Notes: generated by a model not told the origin, from the sequence alone. Shown: positions 45,702 through 58,400, counted from the first letter of the stretch. The stretch: DNA of 64,000 nucleotides from Craterostigma plantagineum (GCA_027422505.1 JAPQWV010001609.1:1-64000); one strand, 5' to 3'. Numbers and translations: made by a program.

Positions 45702-47203
45702 ATGATAATATTCGACGAACAACTTATCTTATTACACCATTCGCAGACACTGCAAATTGAGAGAGAGACTAAGAGGTGGATGGATGATCTCTATCTGTGT
45801 TAGTAGTATACCATTTTCTAACCGTTGTTTTATGTGTGCGGTAGGCTTTTTGCATATTGACTTAGGTTTTCTTAGCTGTATGTTCTTATACACATCTTTA
45901 TGTTTGTGTTATTGTTTTATTTAGGCGTTCTCTCCCCAAGTGTTGGGTTTTTATTTGGTGTAATTTCGAATCGGATGGTATTAATATTAATTTAGGGAAT
46001 TCCTTCTTGATTGAATCAATTTAGATTTCTGAGTTTCATTTGTTTTCTTCTAACACTATGATTATCAACATCCTTCACAACCGTCGAATAAAATATTAAT
46101 TTTCTCCTCCACATATGCAACTACACTTCATACAACCTCAATAATTTTCATACTTTGTCAACCATAATATTTTATTTTAGTATTTAATAAAAATATTTTG
46201 TATTTTATAATTTATTTTTATTGGTGTGCAAAATATATTAAATTATATATATTAAAAGCTCTTAATTACTAAAAAAAATATGATACACTAACAAATAAGC
46301 CACAAATAAAAATTACAAGAATTGAACTACAAAATTTTTAAATAAATAAATTAGTCAAATAATAGAATTAGATGAGAATTCGAGATGGTAAAATAATATA
46401 AATTATGAGAGATTATAGGGAAAAGATGATTTGAAATAGTGAATCAAAACGTACCAATATTAGTCTCTATTTATAAAGAAAAAATCATAAATTTTGGTGA
46501 AAATGAAAATAAAAAAATTAAAAGATAATTGAAATATCATAAAAATCTCAAAAGATCATACAAACCAATCACATTTTGACAAATAGCATTATTGGATAAT
46601 GTTAGACATTGGAATTTATGCACAATCATGTCAAGTTCAAGGTTGGTCTACCAACCGATGTAACAATTTTTTTTTTTTTTTTTAAAATTTTATGGTGAAT
46701 CCATAAAAACTACCCATTATTATAAAAAATTTGCCAAGTCAGTACCTCTATCAATTTTTTTTTATGTAAGTACTCGTTCGACTGGGTGTACCATTTTCTC
46801 AGTCTTGACGTACTTTTTATATGTGTGTACGCATCACGTCACACATTTATATGGTACCCATATATAATACCTATATACGTTTTCATATGGTACCTTAATG
46901 TGTTATATGATGTGTCATTTTCTCGCTGTATTATGTACCACAACACATTTTTTTGTCTTTAGTGCAAGGGTTGTCTAAGTTGTTGATAAACAGTCTAAGT
47001 GTCTTGATTATAGTACAATTGCATCCATCGGAATGAGGAAAATGAAGCAAGTGTGCTTCTATGAAACTGGAAATGTAATGGTAAATGATATTATCTCAAA
47101 TGACTATTTTATCTAAATACGACATTTTGGCTAGCTATATTACGCAAGTTTGTAATGCTACGTACAAAAAAAGAAATCAGCCTGGTTAGATGCAAGTGTA
47201 TCG
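45702..47203. other. 3' flank of ARID copy A, AT-rich, with unplaced DNA
   Basis: The first 340 bp match copy B downstream of its stop (59184-59525). Similarity stops near 46045 and resumes near 47010 (acaattgcatccatcggaatgagg, compare 59555), so roughly 960 bp are extra in copy A. The extra DNA is AT-rich, has a 17-T run (about 46668) and some gtacc motifs (atggtaccc at 46852, atggtacct at 46888). No terminal repeats or gene are recognised. Confidence 0.6.
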
Positions 47204-47213
47204 AAAATAAAAT
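47204..47213 (+). repeat. MULE-3 target duplication (left)
   Basis: aaaataaaat, repeated exactly at 51060-51069. Confidence 0.85.
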
Positions 47214-47967
47214 GAGAGAATTACAGAAACAGTGTTATTTTGAGATCAGAATTACAAAATTAGTTGAGTTTTTAAACCTATTACAAAACTAATCAACTTT
47301 TTTGTTTCAAACTATTTTTATTTTCATTTTAACCATGTAAATACTTGAAATTATAAATTTTAACTGTTGTTATATTCAAATAGCACAAAATTTGTTAATA
47401 ATTAAATTTACCCCAAATTATTTTAACTCAAATATATTAAAAATATATAAGAAATAATCAAAAGAAATATTGACTTAATATAGACTCCCACGTTTGAAGA
47501 TGGCTAATAGAAAGAAATCACAGTACGAAGAAATACCACTTTTCTTTTCAAGGCACTAAGAAGAGATACTACTGTAGTTTCGATTTCCTTTATCAAAGAT
47601 TGTAAGTTAGTTTTGGTTTCATAGCTCATCACGTTTGTTATGTGGGTCCACTCTTTTTGTTATGGGGGTCCACTCTTTGATTGATTGATTCATGATGTGA
47701 TTGTGTGATTCAATTTAATTATGAGACATTCACCAGTGTCGCAGTTCATTGGTAATCTATTTGACTTGCAAAATTATATTTTTAATGGAAGGCTCGATGA
47801 ATATAGTGGAATACTGAAAAGCTCATTTTAATTCTGTTATTTGTCTTTGACTCGCATTAGCTATGATATTAATGAAAGGCTCGTTGAACTTCATTATGCG
47901 ATGTTGATTTTTACTGTATATTTTTAACAGTATTGTTCTAAATTTCAGATTTTGATTTGCAGGAAAT

Positions 47968-50598
47968 ATGCCGAATTCAGTTACTGCGACGCTATATTGG
48001 GGTGGCAAATTAACCATAATTGGTAATCACACAGTTATGATCAAGCTCCAAAAGTTAGTAGAGTATTTCCACGCGATATTTCATTTTATACACTGTTACT
48101 CAATTACGAGAAATTAGCGGAGTTCATGACAGTTTGTTGAAGGTGTACGTGCAGTATATGGCAATAGATGATACAAATCGCGTTGGTTCTTTTTTCCACG
48201 CCATAGATAGTGATGGCTTGCTTACTTATGTCTTTGATGCGCAACGGAATGCAACTGGGATAAACATGTACATTGAAGAGGTCTCCATGACAGAGATTCC
48301 AGGTATATTTTGGTTTTCATTATTTTCAGCCTCTTTTTGACTTTATTTTTAATACGTTTTTCACTATAGGCGGTGGTTGTTCAGAAATATCCGTTGACGA
48401 TCAATCGTTTGAAAATGAGCCACAACTTGAGACACCTATAGATGCTTCTACAGAGAATCATCCATCGTGGAACCCAAGAAATTATTTACATCTTATGTGC
48501 CTCCCATATTAGCAGATTCCATTTGCACTCCAAACAAACTCGACAACGGTAAGAATGAGTATTTATTTGATACAATGCATGCTTTGACTCAAAAGAGGAT
48601 CTTCAGTTGGCAGTTCAAAGATATTGTATAGAAGTAGCTAGGAGGTCGTATATTGTGAAAACTAGTACTCGAAAAGTGTGGGAGGTGCGATGTCCACAAG
48701 AAAAAGGTATACGGCCTTGCAATTGGAGAATCAGAGGTATATTGAAGAAAAAATCACAAATGTGCAAGGTCTCTATGTACGAAAGGGAGCACAAATGCTA
48801 TATTAGTAGTAATTTATCTTTGGAGCATAAGAACTTAAGCGTGAGATTGATAGCCTCTGAAATACTGGGGATATTAAGGGAGGTCCTGCCATCACTGTTG
48901 CTGAGGTTCGTAGACTGATTAAAAATAAGTTCAGTTTTGATATTAAGAGCAACAAAGCTCGACGAGCAGTAAGTGTAGCGGTTCATGAAATATATGGCAC
49001 GTTGGAAACGTCTGTTCCAAAACTACCCTGTTTTCTTCAAGCAGTACAAAATAAAAATCCAGGTATTATTTCATTTATTATTGTTATTATAATTATCATC
49101 TTTATATTTTCTTATTACTTGCTTTTATTATTCTCCGACGATATTCTTAAGTTTATGCAGGAACTATTGTCAAATATGACAATATACCTCTCGAGAATGG
49201 TGATTCTATGATGAATTATTTGTTTTGGACTTTCGGTCCGTGTATTGATGCGTACAAGCATTGTCGGCCCGTTATTACAGTTGATGCGACCCACTTGCAA
49301 TCAAACTATGAATGCAAACTATTAATTGCTACCGCTCTTGATGCGGGTGGTCATATTTTGCCATTAGCTTTTGCTTTAGTACACGAGGAATCAAAATACG
49401 CATGGCACTGGTTTCTTGATCTCCTTAGTACGCATATTACTCAAGGGCAATGAAAGACATGTCTGATATCTGATCGAGGTTCTGGCTTGGTAGGAGCTCT
49501 ACCGTACCTCCCTGCATTCTCTGAACCAGATGGCTGCTATAGATTTTGTATGCGGCATGTAATGTCAAATTTCATGGAAAATACAAAAGTTCTCTTTTAA
49601 AGAGCATGGCATGGTCAGCTACATATGCAGAAGACGTAGAAAAGTTTAACAACATCATGGAGAACATTGAAAAAATTAACGCTGGAGCATATCAATGGTT
49701 GAAAGAGATAGATCCAGAACGATGGACCTTTGCTTATGATGGTGGCGCAAGGTATATCTTATTTTTCATATATATTGATATATTTACTAACATTGTTGTT
49801 ATAGGTATGGGTCTGCAACATCAAATTGGTCAGAGAACATCAATAGTGTACTAAGGGGCGCTCGTCGGCTACCTCCCACAGCTATTGCACAAGCCACTTT
49901 TTGTGTTGTCTAGACTACTTTCAAGAACATCGGAGAGAGACGCTTGAAAAAAGAACGACATTTATGGCCTGAAAAAGTCCATCATCAATATAGTCGTTGG
50001 GATAATAGAGCTACAAACATTCAGTTCGCCCATACAACACGGTTACTAGGACGACGGCTGTTATTACCCCAGGTAAACCAGGTCGTCGTCCTAAAGTTCA
50101 CCATGTCAATCTCAAAGATCATTCTTGTACATGTCGCAAGTGGTTCGTTTACAAGATTCCATGCTCACACGCAATGCAGGTATCTGTATTATTATTATCA
50201 TCATTATTATCATTGTTGTTGTTGTTACTATTAGTATATTTATTATTATTACTATTATTATTATTATCATCATCATCATCATCGTTGTTGTTGTTATTAT
50301 TATTATTATTATTTGCTCTATGTTCTTTCAGGTTTGCAAGTATTTTAAAGTTGATCCATGTGAATATGTTCCAGACGATTTTGGAATTGTAATATTGGAG
50401 GCAACATATTCGTAGCAGTTTGAGTGTCCATTAGAAGAGTCATGTTGGAAACCTCCTTTTCATCTGGTACACAATCCTTATTTACGTCCAGAGAGAAAAG
50501 TCAAACGAAGCGAACACGGCGATATCCATGTGGAATGGACCGTCACAAGAAACACTCAAGGAAAAATAATGATGATTTGTCATGACAACTTATCTTGA
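47968..50598 (+). pseudogene. MULE-3 transposase, with premature stops
   Basis: Multi-exon MuDR-type transposase starting MPNSVTATLYWGGKLT at 47968. A DNA-binding domain is encoded at 48607-48840 (KVWEVRCPQEKGIRPCNWRI). The DDE core at 49208-49620 has VITVDATHLQSNYECK with the first Asp, LISDRGSGLVGALP with the second, and FCMRHVMSNF. A SWIM finger is at about 50120-50178 (SCTCRKWFVYKIPCSHAMQ). Stops at 49451 (TGA, between the two Asp motifs), 49911 (TAG) and 50413 (TAG) make it inactive as written. An intron at about 50180-50330 is a TTA/TTG/TCA microsatellite; another near 49068 is ATT-rich. The frame ends at TGA 50596. Confidence 0.9.
50186..50325 (+). repeat. Trinucleotide microsatellite (TTA/TCA/TTG)n
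   Basis: About 140 bp of imperfect three-base repeats in the last intron of the MULE-3 transposase, between the SWIM finger exon (ends gcag) and the next exon (starts after tttcag, about 50333). The leucine- or isoleucine-rich open frames here are artefacts. Confidence 0.9.
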
Positions 50599-51238
50599 AT
50601 TGTTTTTATCAGATATTGCTTATTTGAATGTTTTATGAATTTTATAAATTTTGATAGTACGAATTTTTATAAATGTTGATAGCACGAGTTCAATGTATAG
50701 TATTTATTTTTCTTTTAATTTATTTTTAATGAATATATTGGTTTAATTAATCAATATTTTTGCTTAATATAGTTGTAGAAGAATTCTATCGTGTTTCTAT
50801 GAAACAAGGCATTCTTTAAGTAACATATTTTTAATATATTTGAGTTAAAATAATTTGGGGTAAAAACTTAATTATTAACAAATTTTGTGCTATTTGAATA
50901 TAACAACAGTTAAAATTTATAATTTCAAGTATTTACGTGGTTAAAATGAAAATAAAAATAGTTTGAAATAAAAAAGTTGACTAGTTTTGTAACATGTTTA
51001 ATAACTTAACTAGTTTTGTAATTCCGATCTCAAAATAACACCGTTTCTGTAATTCTCTCAAAATAAAATGTATACTATAAATAAAATACTCCAACAAGTG
51101 GTCACTCGATATATTCACAAAAAACACCAGTTGATATTTTTGTTTCCATGAATGAGCCTGTTAAGTGTTGATGCCTATATTTTTGTTGATGCCTACTAAC
51201 GTTCATTTTCTAAGATTGATAGTTTTAGCTGAGCACCC

Positions 51239-51798
51239 TAGGGGTGTTCAGTAACCGAAAAACTGAAAAAAAACCGACCGAACCGTAAAGAACCGAACTG
51301 AAAAGACCGGAACAAAAAAAAAACGAACCGAATGTAAAAAATCGAACCGAATCAAATTAAAATGGTTTGGATATCGGATTAAGCACACGTAAAAACGAAA
51401 AACCGAACTGAAATTATCATACTACATTAAAAATAGAAAAAATAATAAAATCATTTGCTTTTCTCCCATAACTTAAACAACACATTATATATAATTTTAT
51501 TGGTAATTTTTTTAATTTTAGGTGAATATTTTCCTCATCAATCAAAAACTATTTTTCTCCCAAGTAATATATAGTATCTTCATATCAATGTTTTTATATT
51601 TTATTCCATTTTCATATTTTTTCGGACCTTTGAATTATTTTGTCATATGTCACGTTCCATAAATCTTCTTTGTTTTAATAACCATAAATTATTTTATATA
51701 GTTTCAGCTCACAATATTTTTTGTTGATATTAAATTCCTAATCGAAAACCGAACCGAAATTTGAAAAACCGAACGGAACCGACCGATGAACACACCTA
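51239..51798. mobile_element. hAT-type MITE
   Basis: 560 bp starting taggggtgttcagtaacc and ending gatgaacacaccta, with a perfect 8-bp duplication gagcaccc (51231-51238 and 51799-51806). The subterminal sequence is full of aaccgaac/gttcggtt runs. No gene. It sits in copy A between MULE-3 and the orphan small-gene exons, and copy B lacks it. Confidence 0.88.
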
Positions 51799-52166
51799 GA
51801 GCACCCTGCCCAGAAATAGGTTAGATGTTTGTCTGGTATTTCTCCATGACTTTCTGAAGAACAGAGGAACAAGAATATAATAATTACTATATAAAGACAT
51901 GCAGAAATTCTTCTATTACGACAAAACCACGAATCATGTTCGACGCGGACAACAGGCTCTGTTATATTTACGTATTGTACCCTAACCACATATCAAGATA
52001 GAGTAATTACAGCAGCAAGACTCAATTATTATGAGTACTCATTTGATCACATTATTTCAATCCTCTTTAAGCATGTGACAATTAAAAAAACTACGGCAAT
52101 TCGGTAAACACATCCGCCTAACAGAACGACAACAATGCGCAAACTATGCAAAGTAGGGTCTCTAAC

Positions 52167-52391
52167 TCACTGATCCTTCCATACTTCAACGTCTGGCTTC
52201 TTGTTTCCATATACCAATCCATTCACCTGCACATAATATGCAAGCCAAAAACCCAAATTTAATTCCAAGTTTTAGCGCGATCGAAGTTCCTCAGAATCGA
52301 ACACGTGGAACAATACCTGAGGATCAGGGACGGGTTTGCGCTTTTCAACATATCTGTACGAATTCGACGCAGCTGCAGCCAACGCCCTCTC
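52167..52391 (-). pseudogene. Small membrane-protein gene, copy A: exons 2 and 3 only
   Basis: The minus-strand exon at 52391-52317 encodes ERALAAAASNSYRYVEKRKP plus VPDPQ, nearly identical to exon 2 of the intact gene at 60131-61164. The exon at 52226-52167 encodes VNGLVYGNKKPDVEVWKDQ and a stop. Both have proper splice borders. Exon 1, with the start codon and the membrane segment, is absent: the tandem-duplication junction at about 52855 falls inside what was intron 1. The C-terminal tail differs strongly from that of copy B. Without a new first exon it should be non-functional. Confidence 0.8.
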
Positions 52392-52439
52392 CTGAAAAAA
52401 CAGAAAAGAGATCCCAATCAGTTCTCCACGTCGTCATTA

Positions 52440-52854
52440 CCATCTCATTAAAATAGAAATTAAACAGCACGAAATCCCAAGATGCATTCAACTAATCAAA
52501 CTGAACTAATATCATGTAACAGCAATAAAAACGGAAGATGCATTCAAAGAATAAACTCCGAACTAATCCCATGTAACGACACAAAAAACCCCCAAGATGC
52601 ATTCAAAGCATCAAACTGAACTAAGCTAGTGTAAAATTAGAACAGCAGAAAACCCAAGATGGAAGCAAGGCATCGGAATGAACGAAGACGTAAAATTAGA
52701 TAGTAAACAGAACAAAAAAATTCTGCAAGAGGAATTAAAAGCATATAAATGAACTGTCCCATATCTAATTAGAAATTAAGCAGCACAAAACCCCCCCAAG
52801 ATCAAAGAAACAAAATGAACTAAGACGTTGTAAAATTAGAAATAACCGGCACAG
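52440..52854 (-). repeat. Intron minisatellite, copy A
   Basis: Repeats of about 60 bp built from cccaagatgcattcaaag, catcaaactgaactaa, tgtaaaattaga and aacagcacaaaa. The same array is at 60415-60840 in copy B. The duplication breakpoint is at its end. Confidence 0.8.
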
Positions 52855-54224
52855 TAGACATACAATATTCATTAAATGCTTTAGATGTGAATTCACCAGA
52901 GACGTATTTTCTTAATTGGATAATCAAGAAAATGTGCTCGTAATCGAATTAAATGAGCAAGCAGTCTAGCAAACGCAACATTGCATGTTTGATAATAATG
53001 ATACATGTGACCACTTAGTTGTGCATCAATTAAGACCATGAAGGATCTAAATGGGACCACATGAAGGATGATTTGGTCCACAAATATCACCTTGAATACG
53101 TTCTAAAGACGTACTAGATTCATTCTTCAATTTTACCGGTACGATTAATTTTTCTTTCGAGCAAGCATCACATGATAACTCACTGATTGAATAATCTTCT
53201 TATTTTTCAATGTGTGTCCACATGAGTTCTCAATTATTATTTGCATCATAGTTGATCGGCTGGCAATCGGTCATGCCACACCACAAATAAATCATTGTTT
53301 ATAAAAGTTGACTCAATTGTACTAATATACGCATAGTATAAACCGGAACATAATGCAGACATTTTTCTATAACGCATCATTTATTTAAAATCACATTTGT
53401 GATTTGAAGGTATTCATTATCACCTTCTTTTATAGTCTCAATATGATATCCGTTTTACGAATGTCTTTGAAACTCAATAAGTTTCTATGAGATTTCGAAT
53501 AATATAGTGCATTTTCAATATGCAATTTTGTTCATCCGAATAATAAGATATTAGATCTTCCAGTGCCTTCAATCAATTTTGTAATTCCAAAAACAGTATT
53601 AACATTTGCCTCTTGAGTAATCAAACGGATGAAATATTTATTATCCGTGAGTATCGTGTGAGTCATTGCGCTGTCCACAAGACATATATCTCCACGTGTG
53701 ATAAAAGTAAAAAGTCAAATTTGAATAAAATGGCATAATAGCAAAAGTCAACGGCCCAGCTATTATACGAAATCTGGTGCTCACGCCACAAGGTTGTGGG
53801 ATTACCACGAGAGCTAGCATGCTTTATATGTTGTAAAGATATGAAATAAAAATGTATATATTATACCTTGGGGTGATGACGTCGACGAAATTCAAATGGT
53901 CGGAGCTCGTGCACGGAGTGATGACATCGGCGAACCTCGATTGGTTAGAGTATCGTGCTGATAACGTGTTACAAAATATTTATTTTATATATAAAAATAA
54001 ACTATTACAAATATTTATTTTATATATAAATACAATAAGCATAATGGATAACGATCAACACATAGAAAATTATCAATATATTGAATTATATAATGTACGT
54101 TACAATCGATCTTCCCTATCAAACTTTACATATCGTAAGCCTATTTATAGGCAATTCCACATAATTTTTATACTACCAAATGAGTGGACATCCACTCAAT
54201 TAATATTAGTAATAATTCACAACA
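52855..54224 (-). mobile_element. Truncated Ty1-copia copy (integrase core to 5' LTR)
   Basis: Aligns with 19562-20947. It has an integrase-core fragment (minus, about 53090-52870: RLLAHLIRLRAHFLDYPIKK), protease-region DNA around 53530-53690 (with the D-S-A codons changed near 53670), primer site and 5' LTR (53967-54224). It lacks reverse transcriptase, RNase H and the 3' LTR. It is a duplication product, not an independent insertion, because the same DNA follows the LTR in both copies (gcaaaatctccc). Confidence 0.88.
53967..54224 (-). repeat. Copia 5' LTR, copy B
   Basis: Equivalent to 20671-20947, ending with aaca. It keeps the terminal CA that copy A has lost. Confidence 0.85.
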
Positions 54225-55405
54225 GCAAAATCTCCCTTTTCAATATCTCATAGCTAAATTTATAATATCCATATCTCATGTGAAGGCCTAATAATTATCT
54301 TTTAACATTTGAGTTAGAGCTTTGACCATAGACCGAGCAAAAATGAGTCCAACTTTATTTTTTAAAAAATATTTGTTTGCTCGAGCTTGGCCTAAAAATT
54401 GAGCTTGATGTCGAGCAAAATAGAGAAAAATATTAAATTATATTTTCCATCTTAATCATCATTTAAAAACGAACCCCAAATATCTCCGAACCATGAAATG
54501 AAGGTAAAGTTCATTTATATCTTCTGCCTAATTAAAATTGGCAAAGAAAAAAGTCAAAAGATAAATAAATCTTGTCAATTCATAAATCACATAACATTCC
54601 ATCAATAGTGTTACCACAAGTCAATAAAAATAGTCTCAAGTCTATTACTAATAATATGCCAATAGATCCATTGAATTGGACAAACCCTATTATTTCTCTG
54701 TGGTTGATTTGAATTCTTTACAATATTACGTATACTCTTTATAATCTTGTGATATTATATGATCATATGTATCATATTGCCGTTTCATAATATTATTTTT
54801 ATTTTCTTTTCTCGCTTTATTAAACATCTTATATTTCCTTCGTTTTCATTTTACTCTTCAACTGAATATTCGAAAATAAGCAATTGCGATAAGAAGTCGA
54901 ACCCTAGATTTACTTCTGCCACCATTAGGACGTCGTCGGATTAGGCGTTTTTTCGGGCAGGTTTTCATCTCCTATCGGCAATCTGTTGTTATTATTTCCT
55001 TTGCTGCTGCTTTTTTATATATATATATATATTGTTAGGTGATGCGATGGTTTTACAAATTAGAGTTTTTATGTGCTGGGAATCGGCAATTTGGAGGGAA
55101 TTAGGCTTTGTTTTGTTTATTGTAATTACTGTGTGTGATAGTTTGAGGGTTGTGTGTTAATTGACAAGATTTATTGATTTTAACAACCTCTGCAATGTTT
55201 TCTTAATTTATGGGATTTTGCAATGGGAACCGTGATGTTGTTTTCAAGTCGATGATGGAAACTAGTTATGGTATTTGACTGTTTTGTGGTCAACTTTGAG
55301 GTTTTTGTAGTGCATTCCAACTGGGGTTGTATATATATTTCTTCACAATATAATGTCTTACATATTTCTGATGGATGGAATATAATGTGATACATAGATA
55401 TACAC
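54225..55405 (+). promoter_or_regulatory. Upstream region and 5' UTR of ARID-HSP20 copy B
   Basis: Uninterrupted 1.2 kb between the copia LTR and the ATG. It contains both empty target sites (gcttgatg 54403-54410 for MULE-1, ttactaata 54645-54653 for MULE-2). The leader-like segment aaccctagatttacttctgcc (about 54900) and the ttttttatatatatat run (about 55011) match copy A. No gene; a 5' UTR intron before 55406 is likely. Confidence 0.55.
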
Positions 55406-58400
55406 ATGGCTGCTGTAGACGTTGAAATGGAGGACACTGAAAAGCAAGATTTTGAGGTGGGAAACAGTAATGTTCAAGATTCAGATGGTAAAGAACTGGA
55501 TGGTGATATTCAGAGAAATGAAGGGCCACTTGGGGATATTTCCTCTGCAAATATAGTTTCAGGGGATGCGAGTAAAACTCCAATTGGGGAAGGTGTGTTA
55601 GAACAAAGAGACGGCGTGGAAGAGGAGATGGTTGTGAAGGCCGTGGCAGATCCTGTTGAGGATAAAATTGAGAGATGCGAGAACAAAGAAGTTGAATTGT
55701 CCAATAGTGTACGAAATTCCTACACAAAAGATGATAAAGAGACCAAAGGGATGATCAGTGTCAAGATTCTGTTGAAATCCTTGCACAGAAACAAAATGAT
55801 GCCAGTAATGACGTTGTGGAAGAGAAATCTGCTATTGGTCTGGTGGGTGAAGGGATGACTGTTGGGAATGGTGCAGCTGGTGCAAGTCTTGATGTCAGTG
55901 TGATAGAGGAAAGTCATAATGGAGAAAATGCAGCTGAAAACCCTGAAAAGACTTGTAGAGACGAAGGAGATGTTGCAGGGGAACTTTTGAAAACAGAAAA
56001 TGATGTGACAAGAGATGGTCAGGCAGAGGCTTCAACCGAAAATAAGGAACTTCCATCTAAAGAACAATCAGATAATCATTCCCACCACCACAATAGTCAG
56101 TCAAAGAAGGTTTCACCAGGTGAGGATAATGGAGTTGATGATGCTGTCAAACTAAATCGGAGTAATGTGATTATGGATGTGTCTGAAGGGAAAAATAAAA
56201 TCCCTCTTTCTGCTCCTGTACCAGACGGATCCAACTATGATGTTGCACTTGTTCCTACAAATCTCAAAGGCGAGGATCCTTCTGCTACGAAACAAGATGG
56301 AACTTCGACACCCAGTTCTACTGTTAGATATCCTGGTGCAGCTGGTGAACGCGGCAGTGAAACAGCTATGACAGTTTATACACAGACGGCACTGCCTCTG
56401 GTAATGATGTTATTGCTAGAACGATCATAAGTTTGACCCTTAAACAAATTCATCTAAGTGATTTTTCTTCTTCACGATTAGATGGCCGAGGATGATGATG
56501 GGACACCCGAAGAGCAAGCAGCATTCATGAAGGAGGTTGAGAGTCTTTATCGTGAGAAGGCAATCGACTTTAAAGCACCAAAATTTTACGGACAACTCCT
56601 AAACTGTCTGAAGTAAGTAGTTGAATCCATTTTGCATCACTCGTGTAAAATTCAACGTCCACTTACTTGGTTTTATTGCATCTAGGTTATGGAGAGCTGT
56701 AATCAGATTGGGAGGCTATGACAGGGTATATTCTTAACATGCTGGGTCATTACTGTAATTAGCATTACATTCTTGTTAGTAGTAATGGTCAGGGTGTTCG
56801 TAGAGCGTAAAGGACTTGTAAATCGTATTAAAAGGTCCAATTTTTTCAGTTTGGCTTTTGAACGCATACTTTTTGATGGTCTACATTTATTTTTGCGTAT
56901 ATGTGAATTCCAGTGAAGTCTTGACATGTTTACTTATTTATTGCGTATTTAAATTGCCCATATGCACGAATTACTATGTGTAAGTTCTATCGACTTTGCT
57001 TCTTGTAGAAATTTGATGGCTTTCTTCATCTCTAATTAGGTAACTGCATCAAAGTTGTGGCGTCAAGTTGGAGAATCATTTCATCCGCCAAAGTAAGGCT
57101 CATTATGAATGTTTCAGTATTTGATTTGAAATCGTAGTTTAACTGGGAAATTGATTTTTTTAAGAGGAAGCAATAAAATATTCTGTTCGGCTAATGAATG
57201 GGTTGTTCTTTCTCTTGAGCAGGACATGTACTACGGTCTCTTGGACATTCCGCATTTTCTATGAGAAGGTTTCATTATGCCCAATATTTTATCAGGGTTC
57301 TACTGTTTATGTTAATTCTTGTTTGTTGATTATCTCCTTGTCCCCCTTGACTTAGTTATAAATGGATATATGAGGTGATGTGATGGCTCTGTTACTTTCC
57401 TATATGTCGTCAGGATTATTTCAGCAATTATCTAGATGATCATAGCCTTATAAACCGGGCAAAGAACTAATAGTATGTCTACATGCAACAGTCACTTCTT
57501 GAATTTGAAAGGCACAAGACTCAGAGTGGCGAGCTTCAACTCCCTGTATTTGCATTTCCTGAAGCTTCAGGTGCCGACGCTGAGGTATGTATTATCTATC
57601 ACATTCATGTTTATTCTTATTCAGGCTGCTCTGTTTCCTCTTTTCTTTCCTCTTAAGCATCATTTATCAGTTCAATTTATTGATTTATTGCATAATTGAC
57701 AATATTATGTTAAAAAGATCACAATCTTTGAGGAGGATTGAATGTTTTTAGCATTAGCTGCTTTTTGGCGACAGGTCCAGTCACCAACTCTGTTATTCAT
57801 GGCCTACTTGTATTTAGCATACACTAGTTGTTGATGGCTCATATGTGCCATGTTTGGACCCAATTTTTTTCTCTATTTCCTGATTCATGCATAGTGCATG
57901 TTGCATGACATCCTTGATGAAAGATATAATCCATTCCTGTTTCCATAATGCTTCAGGGAAATGGACATCAAGGCTCGGGAAGAACTAAAAGAGACGCTGC
58001 TTCTCGTGCTATGCAAGGCTGGGGTGTTCAGCGCCTCTCCACCAATGGTGAGGTTGGTGAGCCCGTCGCTAAGGTTTGTAGTAGATGATATCGTTTTTCT
58101 TGTTTCGAAAGATTGTTAAAAAATTATTTATTTTCTGATTTTATCTTCCAATTTCTTTTATTTTTATAGGATAAGAGTCTTAGCAGTGCGGGAAAGCGTG
58201 AGAAAGGCATGAAAGGTATGGGTAGGCAAACGTTTCTTGAACTTAAATATCGCTCTCTCATTTAGCCTCATGTGGGTGGATACAACCAGTCCTTTACCAT
58301 TCTATCCTCGTTTTGTTGTTTACGGTCTTTTAGGTTCACTAAAACAGAAGAGGCCTAATGAAGTAGAAAAGCCAGTAAAAGCTGCTCGAACTGAAATGTC

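Larger units (their letters stand above)
47214..51059 (+). mobile_element. MULE-3: 3.8 kb transposase-only Mutator-like element
   Basis: The long terminal inverted repeats, about 240 bp (47214-47455 and 50815-51059), start gagagaattacagaaac and match at roughly nine positions in ten. They are flanked by the 10-bp duplication aaaataaaat. One plus-strand gene, a MuDR-type transposase with in-frame stops, fills the inside. Unlike MULE-1 and MULE-2 it carries no ULP1-like gene and no GC-rich or GGTACC repeats, so it belongs to a different family. Copy B has no counterpart, so it inserted after the tandem duplication. Confidence 0.93.
19562..52854 (+). repeat. Tandem segmental duplication, copy A (interrupted)
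   Basis: Copy A comprises 19562-21128, 31780-32032 and 41168 onward to 52854. It is interrupted by MULE-1, MULE-2, about 1 kb of unplaced DNA near 46.05-47.0 kb, MULE-3 and a hAT MITE. It aligns in order with copy B (52855-60817). Similarity is highest over the ARID gene, introns included, and clearly lower at the 3' end around the small gene. Confidence 0.88.

Noticed and set aside
50125..50415. Isoleucine/valine-rich or leucine-rich 'membrane' proteins
   Set aside because: Translation of the trinucleotide microsatellite in a MULE-3 intron.
55290..55727. 145-codon minus-strand frame (and the similar one at 41811-42224)
   Set aside because: Antisense shadow of ARID exon 1; low codon constraint, no start context and no splice support.
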